Below, piece by piece: positions 35,305-46,800 of a stretch of 64,000 nt of DNA. The translations under genes and the position numbers were made by a program. The notes beneath the pieces were generated by a model. It ran no database searches and was not told where the DNA came from. It saw only the letters and a list, made by a program, of their open reading frames with translations. The first letter of the stretch is position 1. Every line of letters starts with the position of its first letter. Source of the stretch: Lepidodermella squamata (lineage: Eukaryota > Gastrotricha); contig JBLDXI010000013.1 of NCBI GenBank assembly GCA_047495785.1, positions 3,596,001 to 3,660,000 of the forward strand. The letters run 5' to 3'.

Positions 35305-36617
35305 TTAGGCCTTAGTGTAAGGATTGATGCAGCCATTAGGTTGGCCAATCTTCGTTCCATCCATATTACCAGCAGGACCGTAGTTGCAAACCTTAAATGT
35401 TATATCGTGGATATGCACTCACGCAAAATGAATCATTCGCATACCTGGACGAACTTATATTTCTTGGTCGGGCAGTAAGCCATGGCACAGCTACGAATTC
35501 GAATATGAAACTTTCAATTCGATTTTCCAATAGTCACTTACCCGACAAAACGGCTCCTTTCAGCGACGACTAAGTGAAATTATTTCAATAGATTATCGAC
35601 TGTCCTCATTAAAACTTCAAAAAATCATACCCTGAGTGTAATGTCCGACATCACCAGTAGCGCCAGACTTTTTACCCTTGCCGAATTCGAAATCCTTCTG
35701 TTCCTCAGCCTATCATTATTGGATAAAATGTCAACTAGCGATGAGATAAAATCCTTGATACTTACCCAGGCGTCGATGCAGTTGGACCAGGTACGGTTGT
35801 AGTCGGCGAAGCAGACGTTCTGTCCGGCGTCGTAGTACTCGCCAGGGGTGGCACGAAAAGTCTTCAGAGAGCGATCGTCACCCTTGTCGTGAGGCTGAGC
35901 GGAATCAGGACACTGGGCAGCCCAGCTGTAGTTCAAGTATATGGGGATCGAAATTTGTATGCTTATACATGGAACAAATATCCTACCGTTCCGCTAGAAT
36001 GGCGAGCTCGGGATCCCACTCGAGCTTGCCGAGGTTCTTGGCCGGGGGGTCGGTGATACCTGGGTTTTATGTTATAATCAACAACGGCATAACACGTCAT
36101 CAACTCACCACGCCAGCAGTTGTGGCGATCGACAATCTCCTTCATAGAGACGCCATACAAAGCCTCAGCCTTGTCAGACAGGCAGCGAGTAGTAGGGCCA
36201 GTAATTGATCCCGAGCATTGAGACTGTCAGGCAAAAGATGCTCAAATTAAAACTCAGATGTCGGCTGTGAATGCCGCCTTAGACTTACGCCCCTGGCAGG
36301 AGAGGTGAAAGGAGCGGTCGGGGTGAGCTCAGCACCGCACTTCGACACAGGGCATGTGAACTGGGGTTTGGACCATTCGCCATCTCCGACTTTAGTGATC
36401 TTGCTTTCGCCGATAGCGTCACCCTTGTAGCAGCAGTATTTAGCCCACTGAGTTTTCACTCCTCCGGAAGACGACCAGCCGGAAGAGCAGGCATAGGCAC
36501 CTATATGGTGTAAGGTAAGGTTTTTTACCCGAAAGAGAAACATAGCTTACCAGAGATGGCAGGCTGAGCCTGAGCGGCAGCGACGAGGCACGCAGCAACA
36601 ACTAAGATAAAAGCCAT
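35305..36617 (-). CDS. CAP-superfamily secreted protein A
   Basis: Nine exons can be followed from the ATG at 36617 to the stop at 35305: 36551-36617, 36289-36500, 36109-36223, 35987-36059, 35766-35925, an exon ending at about 35631, two short exons (near 35542-35562 and 35454-35492) and 35305-35391. A 17-residue signal peptide is followed by a Cys-rich N-terminal module (WAKYCCYKGD). The CAP fold then shows VDRHNCWR, KLEWDPELAILAERWAAQCP, GQNVCF, GHYTQVVAE and CNYGPAGN. CAP proteins (CRISP/SCP/venom-allergen-like) act outside cells, often in reproduction, immunity or sterol binding; the role here is unknown. Confidence 0.85.
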
Positions 36618-37000
36618 GATTTATGGTGAAATAATTATCTGAGGAATCAAGCGAGCAATCCGCTTGTTAAATGGACCACTTAGTTTAATCAGCTGCAAAT
36701 TTCCAGAAAATGTTCTCAGGGCTCAACAAACTCCGCTAAGCCAACAACCTCTTCATCGAAGACTTCTTCGCAACGACAAAAAACGGCAGACTTTGTGAAG
36801 CAGATGTAAACAGCTGAAAAAACTGTTGAAAAATGTATTAAATGCTTAAAGGGCGGAGAGCGGATCTAGGGACCAAATTTCAGGATTTAACCTTAACAAT
36901 TTCTTCGCATTTTTCAGGCAACCAAAATCAAGGTGAAAAATAGACTTATCAGATTGAAATTCGGCAGTACTAATACACTAGTAACAAACAGGTTAAACGA

Positions 37001-37382
37001 GATGAGTTTCAAAAATGTAACCAGGCACTACCAGTGGGTAACCACCGACGATTGCCGTAGCCGAAGCCGAAGCCACCGTAACCGAAGACGCCGTAGCCGT
37101 AACCAGGATAGCCGAGTCCAAAGCCACATTGGTGTTTTTCTTTCGGAGTTTCGACATCGGATGGTCACGACGCTTGCGGCCGATGAAACCTGGGTAACCG
37201 CTACAAATTACGGGAGCGAAGTACCGCTGTAGGGTATGGTAGGGATCATCCCTACCAGTTCAATCGGTACCCACAGCCAACTCAATCAACGGCCAAACGG
37301 GGACCTTTACCTTATCCTTACCAGTTCTGCGGTCCTACTTCGCTCTCTGGCCTTAACCAAGGCCGCCGTAACCGAGGCCAGC
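37001..37382 (-). pseudogene. Decayed Gly/Tyr-rich peptide gene
   Basis: This stretch matches 40500-40780 and part of 41110-41200 on the minus strand, including codons for GYPGF and RKRR, but the frame is broken and repeats are lost. It sits at the same place relative to CAP gene A as the intact peptide gene does to CAP gene B. Confidence 0.6.
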
Positions 37383-38183
37383 TATAAACACGATAAATCA
37401 AACGAGGGTAGTTTGGGACAGAATCTCCAATTTATGAATCCAATTGAAATGCTCCGCCAGAAAACAGCCCACATATTGACACATATACACGACCGATGAA
37501 GTCGAAATGAGCGAGTGTAATCGGGGCAACACCTACGCTCAATCCTCTGTGAACGCTTCTTTAACGAGTTCGGCGAGCACAAGGGCCGGGGCATCGAGCT
37601 CTGTAAAGATGTTTCCTCGTGTAACGAGTAACTAGTAACGGTTGACGAGCAAGGCAGTACTATCGACAATCGACTTCACCACTGTCCTCAAGATGCGCGC
37701 AGATGCATGCTCCAACCTAGCGAACCCAGGACGCAGCACCTAAGGAACCCGTTGTCGCCACTGCGATAGCTAGACTGAAAACCTTCCCTTCATCCTCGGA
37801 CACTAATGAGGCTAATAAGGAACGCGCGTCACCACCGCATCGCCTATCAATCATCAACCATCGCCGTCGCCGTGGTTAAACAGGGTTACAAAGTCCACGA
37901 GGATAGAACTGGCATGTGTCACAGACGAAGGCCAGCCGAAAAGAGTGGACATCCTCGCATACTCGCCAACCAATCGGCAAGTTGGATCACCGATATATGG
38001 CAAGGAACCGCCGATGACTATTGGCATTTTTTCAAGTAACTGAATATATATTATTTGAAACTTCCACCAGGAAGCTTTATTGTATGCAATAAATTTACGC
38101 AAAATTGTTGCTTGTGTTCTCTCGTGGTGGATAGGGCCCACGTAAGAAAAGTGCCTAGGGGCCCTTGAAAGCTTACAACGGCC
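37383..38183. other. Spacer between duplication copies, nothing recognised
   Basis: No supported gene lies between the two copies of the channel-CAP-peptide module. Several frames are open on both strands, but none has ATG plus splice or family support. Confidence 0.45.
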
Positions 38184-38610
38184 CTGACTTCACATTTCGC
38201 TTTTGGTGGGCTATTTAAGCCAGCGACTCATTTCGATTACGCAGCGCAAGTCTCGAGAGTGCTAACACTAACACTTTAATTCATTTTGTAACAGATTTCC
38301 TTTCGATAGACAGGTAAGATAATCTCTTCTTCTTCATTTCGCGTTTTTCGTGAGTGAGGTAAAGCACTTGAACGAACTATTTGGAAGCGAATATGACTTT
38401 GCTGTTATGCTATGCAAAATTATCATAGAACAACTTTGAAATTAGCTCCAGCTTTTATCAGTTTTATAGCATTAATTGTTATTGTATTGAATATTGAACG
38501 CATCTCGCCCATCTTGGTGCGAGATGTTGTAGTTACCTTTGCAGGCCTTATAAACATACGGTTCCTTCATCCGTATGTTAATTGCTTGATCAAGGAGAAG
38601 TAAAAATAAA
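38184..38610 (+). pseudogene. Remnant of the Cys-less channel gene
   Basis: Exon 2 (ending GATTACGCAGCG, followed by GCAAG instead of a GTAAG donor) and the FPFD microexon (followed by GTAAG) are recognisable. Sequence then jumps to the equivalent of the last codons and 3' UTR of the intact gene; exons 4-6 are deleted. No start exon is seen. The intact counterpart is at 33462-34927. Confidence 0.65.
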
Positions 38611-38767
38611 AATCTTGGAGGAGTAGAGAATAGGGATTATTCCTCCAAGAATGTAATGCATGAGTAATGTTTATTTCATCTTCCTGATTAATACTCAAAA
38701 TTAAAGGTTTTGTCTGATTACTCTCTAATCAACCCAGCACCACTTGTCCTTATTAGTTTCGCGCCGT

Positions 38768-40065
38768 TTAGGCCTTAGTGTAGGGCATAAGGCTGCCATT
38801 AGGTTGGCCAATAGCAGTTCCATCCATATTACCAGCGGGACCGTAGTTGCAAACCTTGGTGAGAAATCGTGAGGTGATTCACGCGAAATGGCTCGTCAAC
38901 ATACCTGGACGTATTTCATGCTCTTGTTCGGACAGTAAGCCCAGCCGCAGCTAAACAATACGACTTTGAAACTTCCACTTCTGTTTTCAAATACACTTAC
39001 CCGACAAAGCGGCTCCTTTCAGCGACGACTAAGTGAAATTATTCAAGTATAATCGACTGCCCTTATGAAAATTTCGAACAATCATACCCTGAGTGTAATG
39101 TCCGATTTGAGCGTTAGATGGAGAGGTAGCCTTTTTACCCTTGCCGTAATCGAAATCATTCTGCTCCTCAGCCTATTATTATTGGACAAAACGTCGACTA
39201 GCCATAAAAAAATCCTTCATGAATACCCAAGCGTCGATGCAGGAGGACCAGGACTGCTGGTATGAGGCAAAGCAGACGTTTTGTCCAGCGTCGTAGTTCT
39301 CACCAGGGGTTTTACGGAATTTTACCAGAGTGCGATCATCACCCTTGTCATGGGGCTGAACGCCGGATTCGGGGCACTGAGCAGCCCAGCTGCAATGCAA
39401 GATCGAATTTTGGACTCTATAAGGAACAAGTATCCTACCGTTCGGCAAGAATGGCGAGCTCGGGGTCCCACTGGAGCTTGCCGAGGTTCTTGGCCGCGGG
39501 GTTGACGATACCTGGGTTTTATGTCATTATCGGCAGAGGCATAACAAGATATGAACTCACTACGCCAGCAGTTGTGGCGGTCGACAACCTCATTCATGGA
39601 GACGGGAATCAAGGAATCACACTTGTCCGACAGGCAACGAGTGGGAGGGCCAGTGAGTGTTCCCGAGCATTGATTCTTGGCAAAATGAGCGCAATATCAA
39701 ACTCAGATTTTGCAAAATGAATTGTATTATACTTACGCCCCTTGAAGGAGTGGTGAAGTTAGTAGGGGTGAGCGCAGCACCGCACTTCGAAGTAGGGCAT
39801 GAGAACTGGGGTTGGGACCAATCGGCGTTTCCGACTTTGGTGATCTTGGTATCGCCGGTAGCGTCACCCTTGTAGCAGCAGTATTTAGCCCACAGGGTCT
39901 TCACTCCTCCCGAAGTCGCCGATCCAGAAGAGCAGGCATAAGCACCTGAATTATGGGCGAAAGGTAAGATTCTATGTCGATACAGAAACCTTGCTTACCA
40001 GCGATGTCAGGCTGAGCCTGAGCGGCAGCAACGAGGCACGCAGCAGCAACTAAGATAAAAGCCAT
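38768..40065 (-). CDS. CAP-superfamily secreted protein B
   Basis: This is the paralogue of CAP gene A, with the same exon order from ATG 40065 to stop 38768. It has a signal peptide, the N-terminal Cys-rich module (WAKYCCYKGD) and the CAP motifs VDRHNCWR, KLQWDPELAILAERWAAQCP, GQNVCF, GHYTQVVAE and CGWAYC. One Cys near the C-terminus in A (NGC) is Ser here (NGS), so one disulfide may differ. Sequence around the splice sites is well conserved between the two copies. Confidence 0.84.
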
Positions 40066-40507
40066 GATTTAGTGGAATAATAATCTTAGGAATCCAGCGA
40101 GCACTGCGCTTCTTAAATGGACTACTTTAGTTTAATCAGCTGCGATTTTCCAGAAACTGTTCTCACAGTTCAACGACCTCCGCCAAGTTAACAACATGTT
40201 TGCTGAAGATTTTTTTCTCGCCGTTTTATCTGTCATTAAAACTGCAGATTTTTGAAGCGGCGTTAACAGCTGAAACAACTCGGAGCTGCGGAGTAATGAA
40301 AAGGGCGCGACATCGGCGGCAAGTTGATCTAGGCAATAAACTTTCGGTATATTTACTCAGAACGGAGCATTTCCTCACGCGTTTTACGCCAAAAAAAATG
40401 AGGTGAAAAAAGTCAGTTTCACTAAAAAAGCGCTGTTTATTTTTATCAGATTGAAATTCGCCAGTACTAAGATGCATCAGTAACAAATACGTTAAACGAG
40501 ATGAGTT

Positions 40508-41303
40508 TCAAAAAATGACACCAGGCGCTACCAGTGGGTAACCACCGACGAACCCAGGATAGCCGTAGCCGAAGCCGAAGCCACCGTAACCAAACCCGCT
40601 GTAGCCGTAACCAGGGTAGCCGAATCCAAGGCCCCATTGGCGTTTTTCTTTCGGAGTTTCAACATCGGATGTATCACGACGCTTGCGGCCGATGAAACCT
40701 GGGTATCCGAAACCGCCGTAGCCAAGGCCATAGCCACCGTAACCCAGCCCATAACCGCCATAACCGAAACCAACAGTGCCTATCGAGAAAATAGTTTGAA
40801 CAAACCATTCAACTGATTTCTTCATTACCTGGGTAAAGAATTTGGCGTTTATTCTTTTTGGCATGGCTGACATCTCGACGCTTGCGGCCGATGAAACCAG
40901 GATAGCCAAAGCCACCGTAGCCAAGACCGCCGTAGCCTAAACCGTAGCCAAGACCGCCGTACCCGCCATATCCGACACCCGGTAACAGAATTTGGCGTTT
41001 GTCATTGTCGCCAGCCGGGTCGTCTTTCGTCTCCTCTTTCTCGCCACTTTCCTCGCCCGAAGGGTCGTCTTTCGTGTCGGCTGTTTCGGCATCACGACGC
41101 TTGCGACCGATGAAACCTGGGTAACCGCCGTAGCCGTAACCAAGGCCGCCGTAGCCACCGTACCCGAAACCTAGACCGCCGTAGCCGAGACCAACGGCGC
41201 CTGGGTACAAAATCTGCCGCTTTGCCGTACTATCTTCATCGTGAAGGTAATTTTCTGCTAGGCAAGCAGTGATGGCAAGCAGCAGAACAGCTAGTGTTCT
41301 CAT
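40508..41303 (-). CDS. Gly/Tyr-rich multi-peptide precursor
   Basis: Exons are 40829-41303 and 40508-40779, phase 1; the product is 248 aa. After a 16-residue signal peptide come four Gly/Tyr-rich units. Units start after KR with Gln (KRQIL or KRQW), which could form pyroglutamate. Three end in [11 protein letters not shown], a Gly followed by a polybasic site, the classic signal for cleavage and C-terminal amidation. Acidic spacers separate the units. The layout is that of a neuropeptide or GY-rich antimicrobial precursor like nematode nlp/cnc genes, although orthology is not shown. The last unit lacks a processing site and ends at the stop. Confidence 0.8.
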
Positions 41304-42126
41304 GTTTGAAATGTTCGAGCTGTTTAGATTTCGATGTATTCCAAACGAAAAGTAACGGCTTTATGTAGCCTATCGTCAGGTGTCGCGATCGATGGAATTT
41401 CGCGCGGCGCGAATTATCATGACCCATATTTTGCCAATCGCATGTGACAGAAAATTTACACAGGTGTTGCATATCTTCAGGTCAACTCTGAACACGTCAC
41501 CTTAATCATCAGGACTTATTCCATGATAATGAAACTAATTTTGGACAAAATCGCGATTTAAAATCCGTCTCGATTCCGTAATTTATGATATTTGACACAA
41601 ATTTGGGTAAAGTAATGCCCGATTTATTGGCGATTTTACGACCTTAACCTAATTTTTCAATAAAATTGGACAATTAGCGGATAATTTTGGTAATTTCGAA
41701 TCATTAAAATGTTGTGCGTACATTTCAATTTCAAATTTTTTATTTAATATTTTTTATTAGTATGAAAATTCCACCTTTTGCTATCTTTATCATTAAGGCT
41801 TTGCATGCAGATATTCGAGTTAAGACACCATGAAAGTCAATTTATACAAAAATCCAAAAATTGAACTCGTCTCGACAAGAGGAAATCGAGGTAAAAGTTG
41901 TTCTCAAATTTCTTAAATCGCAGAGCTTCATTCATAAGAAGATGGAATTACTAATGCAGCTGCGATATGGCTAGAAACGTTTTTTTCACGCAGATGGCGC
42001 AGTCAGCTTCCTATATTAAAAAAATGGCTGAAGATCGCGTGCTGTACAAAATGAATAGCTCGATTCAATAAAAGCAATTTTTCACACACCCTTAATAATT
42101 ATTTTGAATTTTCCGCATTGAAAAAT
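41304..42126. other. Intergenic with one weak dispersed repeat
   Basis: No gene was recognised. Positions about 41620-41700 share a block with 22320-22440 (TTGGACAATTAGCGGATAAT). The last 100 bp should hold the promoter of the following plus-strand 4TM gene. Confidence 0.45.
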
Positions 42127-42912
42127 ATGTCATCAGCCATGATAAACAGCAGGCTGTCCGAACACCGTGGCAGTATCATCAGCCTATTCGCGCCGATTTA
42201 TAAACAGCACAACCATGCTCATTCGTTGTCGATGCAATCGAACACCTCGGGCCTAACGAACGGCACAACAGATCGCAAGCACTGTAATCACGGCGCGAAA
42301 ATTCGCACTGCAAATATTTGTTCAGCTTTTTGCGCACTTAGCTTCGCGACGGTCGGTTACATCCTCACAAATCAGGGCTTTTACCGCGGTGAGGGTAGCG
42401 GCACTTTTTCCACTATTTTTCTCGTCATTATTGGCCAGTCATTGGTTGAAATAGCCCTGGCTGTTTTGATCTCATTTTGCCAGCTCAACTCCTACTATGC
42501 CGGTCAATCTTCAATGTCATGTGGTGAGCTAAGTTTTGTTATTTTATTAAAAATAAAAAATAGCAAAAATATTGGAAATTTAATTTGGTTAATTTCTTAA
42601 ATTTTATCAAATAATTATCAATAAAAGGCTGAAAGGTCGTTTTGTGTTCATTTAACAGCGACTATCATTTCGACGGCAAGTGCGATCGCGTCGTCAATAA
42701 TTGGTTTCGTGCTGCTGATTTGCCTGCTCATAACAACTGATCGAGATTTCGAGCGATCGCCAGCCGCTGGTTGTACCGGAGGCTACGGCTGTGCGAATGT
42801 GATGGCGATTGTTATTGCTGTCATCTATTGGTCTCGTTTCTACATCATTGCGATGGCCTCAATCGGTTATCTAATGTCTCAATGGCGCGAAGTTGTAATG
42901 ACACCTCCTTAA
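42127..42912 (+). CDS. Four-TM family protein, GCANI subgroup
   Basis: Exons are 42127-42523 and 42659-42912 with a 135-bp phase-1 intron. The product is 216 aa. A long polar N-terminal tail of about 60 residues precedes TM1. TM2 has QSLVEIALAV with the family Glu. Exon 2 has GCTGGYGCANVMAIV and IYWSRFYII with the family Arg. Function unknown. Confidence 0.82.
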
Positions 42913-43242
42913 CATTCATGAATAATTGTGAAGATGAAACTGACCTCAAGATTACATTTTAATTTGATATAAAAATAAATTAAAGATCGATAATTTTTTG
43001 GTCGCGAAGTTTTATTTGCATAGCAAGGATGAGTGACCTAGTTGTGGAGCGGAAGGGTGTAATAAAACGACGAGCTTCCGCACTAGGTCAGCCAGCGCTA
43101 TCATAATAATCTTTTCACACTCAGGTCAACCTGATAGCACGCATCATTCCTTTCACATAAATTAGCTAAAACATGAGATTTTTCGATTTGTTCATCCGCT
43201 TTTTTTTAACGGGAGATATCTCTAGGTTTTGCACTTGAAAAA
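42913..43242. other. Short intergenic spacer
   Basis: An AATAAA-like signal lies near 42975. Otherwise nothing is recognised between the two plus-strand 4TM genes. Confidence 0.45.
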
Positions 43243-44117
43243 ATGAGCAACCGTCGTGAGTCGCGAAGCGAGCAGATGAGAATTGAAGAGTACAGCGACG
43301 ACCGAAGCCCGTCTCACGGCTTTTTTGTGATCAATGTCATTTCAAGCGCTATCCCACTGGCCTTTTCCGTTATAGGCCTCGGCCTGACGTATGGCGACAA
43401 GTACCGTGGTGGCCGCAATCACTTCATCAGCGCATTTTGGGCTATCACCGCGATGTCGATCGTTGAACTCATTCTTGCTGTGATCATTTGCTGCTGTTGT
43501 TTCCGGGCGTTTTGTTGCGGCAAGGATAAATGCTCTGTTTATTGCGGTAAATTTGCCACATTTTTCACCGTCATAAACGCGTCATAGGTTCCACAGGGAT
43601 TATATTTCAGAATACTTCTACCCAAAATCGATTGAAAAAATACTTAAAAATTTGCCTGATTCGAAATTTTGGAGCAAATTTATAGTTTCAAAATCTTAAA
43701 AAATGCGGGACTTAATTTAATTTTAAGGAGGGTTTTTTTATTTTCCTACTAATTTTTTTAATGGAGTTTAAAAATTGAAATTTAATTTAATTTAATTTAA
43801 AATTTTTTAGAAATATATTTCTTCATTTGTAAAAGCCAAGGCTATCATTTTATAGCTCTTAAAATTCTTAAAATTTTTTTCCAGCCACCTCGATCACTGC
43901 TGCCACATCGTTCCTCGGATCTTTCATTGGCCTGGCTCTGTTGATCGTCGCCGTTTACAGCGCATCGGAGACACCTTACGCCTCGCGAGCCGGCTGTGTC
44001 GGCGGCTTCGGCTGCGCCAACATCGTCGCGTTTTTCGGCTCGTTCTTCTACGCCATCCGAGTCTTCGTCATCATGATCGCTTTCTGCTGCTGCATCTGTT
44101 GTTGCCGCAAGAAATAA
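43243..44117 (+). CDS. Four-TM family protein, GCANI subgroup
   Basis: Exons are 43243-43546 and 43885-44117, with a 338-bp phase-1 intron. Exon 2 has no ATG and would be missed by simple ORF calling. The product is 178 aa. Exon 1 has KYRGGRNHFISAFWA, MSIVELILAV and a CCCC run. Exon 2 has GCVGGFGCANIVAFF and FYAIRVFVI, and ends CCCICCCRKK. The intron contains an AATTT repeat (43778-43806). Function unknown. Confidence 0.83.
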
Positions 44118-44385
44118 AAACGAGAATTCGAGTTGAAAAACAGGAAACATTCGAACTTTTCAAATATGACTCATTTTTTCGATCATGAATTTTCAGGCCT
44201 CTTATATTTGTACTATAATTTAGCGCAATAAAGTTTCTATCTTTGAAATACGAGCTATTCGTCTCTGCGCATCTTGGCCGGAACTTGAATTTTTAGCTCA
44301 ACAGGAAGCTGAAAGTTTGCCTTGTGGCAAATATTGAACGCCCGCATCTTGATTCAAGTCATTTCGTTATTTCAACATCTATACG

Positions 44386-46800
44386 ATGGCAAATAAGTGT
44401 GCGTTTTCTCGAATTTTCTGCTTAGTCATTTCGACTAGTTTATTCAAGGTAATCCTCGCAACTCAGCGATCAGAGCTCAATATTTTGACTTTTATGACAC
44501 TTACTGGCCGAGAGCCAAGTTCAGCTAAAGCTTGCGTACAAACAGTTAAATATGTTATTGAAATCGCCAACAATCGATCAGACATCCTACCTGATTACAC
44601 GCTAAATCTCACCATAGTCGACGAGGCAGTTGCGGGCACGGCTGGTCCAGTCGGATTGATGCGCTTTTTAAATAACGAAAAAGGGCTTATTTCACCTGTT
44701 ATTTTCGGCCCATCGGCCACGTGTCAATTGTCCTCCCTAATAGCGAGACAAAATCACTTGACTCAAATTTCAATCGGCTGTTTCGCGGCGAGAATTGTCT
44801 CAAATCGGCGGCTTTATTCGAATCTCTACCGAATCCAAGCCCCATTAGCTTACCTGGCTGGTCCTTTACTCGTTCTAGTGAAGCAAATTGGGAAGTGGCG
44901 GCAAATGGCGATAATTACGTCATTGAACACCGTGAATGATTTCGAACTTGCTCAAAGCCTTCATTCCGCTTTGGTGACAAATGGAGTTGAAGTCGTGGAC
45001 TATATCGGCGCGGAAGACATTACCATAGGAATGATGCAAGCTCTTAAAAAGAGTAGAGCACGAGTTTTTCTGCTAATTACGAGCCAACCGATTCTGTGCT
45101 TGAGATTTTTTTGCATGACGAACGAATTCGGAATCAACTCAACGAATTACGCATTCATTTTACCCCTTATCTGCATGTTCGCCGTAGACAGGATAAATGA
45201 AAATGCTCTGCCTAACAGATGCTCGACAAAGGTTATTCAGAGGCAACTGCAGATCACACTCTGGATCGGCACGCCGCAGGAATCAGTAGAAAAGCAGAGC
45301 AATTCCTCGCTGGGAATAGGCGAGGAGGAATTTACGAGTTACGCCACCAACTATTTCGGAATCAACTCTTTGCCGGTTGATTTTGACACACGGCATGGCT
45401 GCTATGACGCTATGCTTGCCATCGTAATGATCCTAGACAAAACCGACAGGATTTTGAGGGAGCAGCATAATTTGACTCTCAAAGACTTCGCCCTACAGCC
45501 GAAGTTAGTTGGATCGGTCACGAATGATAGTGCAGCTACGTTGAACATCACTGGGCTCCGAATTGGCCAATTGGCGTACTCCCCGAGAACCCTAGAGGTA
45601 GTCGGGGACTCTAGTTGGATCATGCAATGGTCCCCGAAAACCAAAAATCGCTACACGTATAAAATCATGAGAATCGACGAAAGCCTGCCACTATCCAACT
45701 TGGCATCTTACGAAGTCACTCTGCGTAGTAAAATCATGTGGTCGACAAAATCAGGCCAGCCACCGAAAGATCTGTCCGAAATAGTTCATGTAGTTTCGAA
45801 ATGTCCTCTTTGGCTTTTTTGCTTTATTGCTGGTTTAGCTATTTTGTTTACAGCAATTGAGACATCTCTGGCTGCAGTCATACTGAAGCATAGGAATAAG
45901 CTGTCCGGAAAGTTCTTCGACATCAAAAATGGTGTAATCTTAGCGATTGGCTGCTTGTTAACGAATGCATCGGCAGTTATCGAGGTAGCAGGGTCTTCAA
46001 TGCTTCTACCCGTCGATTTTCAGCGGATTCATTGTTCGATAGCGGTTGCAAGTGGAGTGATAGGCCTATCAATTATCAATGGCTCTGTTTTCTCTAAAAT
46101 AGCCTATTTTTATCGAACTGGCAGAGCTTTGGCATGGAAGCAAGCTAAACTGGCGGTTAAGGCGAAACTAGCAGCTGTGATGTATAGGCGGGATACTGGT
46201 AAACGTCAACAACCAACACTTAGTGCCGAAGAACTTGCTAAACTGTCTAAATCAATCACAATAGGAACTGCACTCTTAGCTGCTGTCGGCATTGTAGTAT
46301 CTGGATTATGGATTTTCGCCGTAGATCCCATCAAGTTCGATCTAATGACTTCACCGATTGACTTTGATGAGTCAATTGATAGCTATTTCGAAACTTTGAT
46401 TTACAGCTGCAAGTCGGAGTTCTTCGGCCAGTGGGCTTACGGTTTAGCGGCACTACATATCGCTCTACTCATTCTAGGCTGCTTTTTCGCTTACGAATGC
46501 TACATGATTCATTTCCCGAATTCTGTAGTGTTGGAAAGAAAAGTCACGAGCTTCGCCGTTTACAACGCTCCTGTCATCATAGTGGCGTTTGCTATATTGA
46601 TCAATCTTGCTCCCTTCGGCTTCGGTCGCCACGTGGCGTTCGCATTTGGACTTTTAATTCACTCTTCTTCGATTTTCGCTTTTATCTTCTACCCGGTCTG
46701 GACGCGACAATGGCCATCTGTTCCTCAACCGAGTGAAAACGCCCTCGCTATCGTTGCCCGTGCTTTTAAATTGCCGGATACTCCTAAGAACAGCACATGA
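44386..46800 (+). CDS. GABA-B-like class C G-protein-coupled receptor
   Basis: A single 804-aa open frame has no intron, unlike nearly every other gene here. A signal peptide is followed by a periplasmic-binding-like ligand domain (about residues 28-420) with PVIFGPSATCQL and QISIGCFA, as in family-C receptor ectodomains. There is no Cys-rich linker, which is typical of GABA-B rather than glutamate receptors. Seven membrane segments start near residue 475; ILKHRNKLSGKFFDIKNG fits the intracellular loop 1 region of GABA-B subunits. Ligand residues are diverged, so the ligand is unknown. The intronless structure suggests retrocopy origin or intron loss. Confidence 0.8.
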   Translation: MANKCAFSRIFCLVISTSLFKVILATQRSELNILTFMTLTGREPSSAKACVQTVKYVIEIANNRSDILPDYTLNLTIVDEAVAGTAGPVGLMRFLNNEKGLISPVIFGPSATCQLSSLIARQNHLTQISIGCFAARIVSNRRLYSNLYRIQAPLAYLAGPLLVLVKQIGKWRQMAIITSLNTVNDFELAQSLHSALVTNGVEVVDYIGAEDITIGMMQALKKSRARVFLLITSQPILCLRFFCMTNEFGINSTNYAFILPLICMFAVDRINENALPNRCSTKVIQRQLQITLWIGTPQESVEKQSNSSLGIGEEEFTSYATNYFGINSLPVDFDTRHGCYDAMLAIVMILDKTDRILREQHNLTLKDFALQPKLVGSVTNDSAATLNITGLRIGQLAYSPRTLEVVGDSSWIMQWSPKTKNRYTYKIMRIDESLPLSNLASYEVTLRSKIMWSTKSGQPPKDLSEIVHVVSKCPLWLFCFIAGLAILFTAIETSLAAVILKHRNKLSGKFFDIKNGVILAIGCLLTNASAVIEVAGSSMLLPVDFQRIHCSIAVASGVIGLSIINGSVFSKIAYFYRTGRALAWKQAKLAVKAKLAAVMYRRDTGKRQQPTLSAEELAKLSKSITIGTALLAAVGIVVSGLWIFAVDPIKFDLMTSPIDFDESIDSYFETLIYSCKSEFFGQWAYGLAALHIALLILGCFFAYECYMIHFPNSVVLERKVTSFAVYNAPVIIVAFAILINLAPFGFGRHVAFAFGLLIHSSSIFAFIFYPVWTRQWPSVPQPSENALAIVARAFKLPDTPKNST

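Larger units (their letters stand above)
33982..37400. repeat. Segmental duplication, copy A (channel-CAP-GY peptide)
   Basis: This block is homologous to about 38184-41300 in the same gene order and orientation. Shared pieces are channel exons 2-3, its 3' end, the whole CAP gene, the sequence upstream of the CAP gene and part of the Gly/Tyr peptide gene. The copies differ at many sites, so this event is older than the one at 1-13585. Confidence 0.75.
38184..41303. repeat. Segmental duplication, copy B (channel-CAP-GY peptide)
   Basis: This is the counterpart of 33982-37400. The channel gene is reduced to a remnant here, while the CAP and peptide genes are intact. In copy A the peptide gene is the decayed one. 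Confidence 0.75.
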
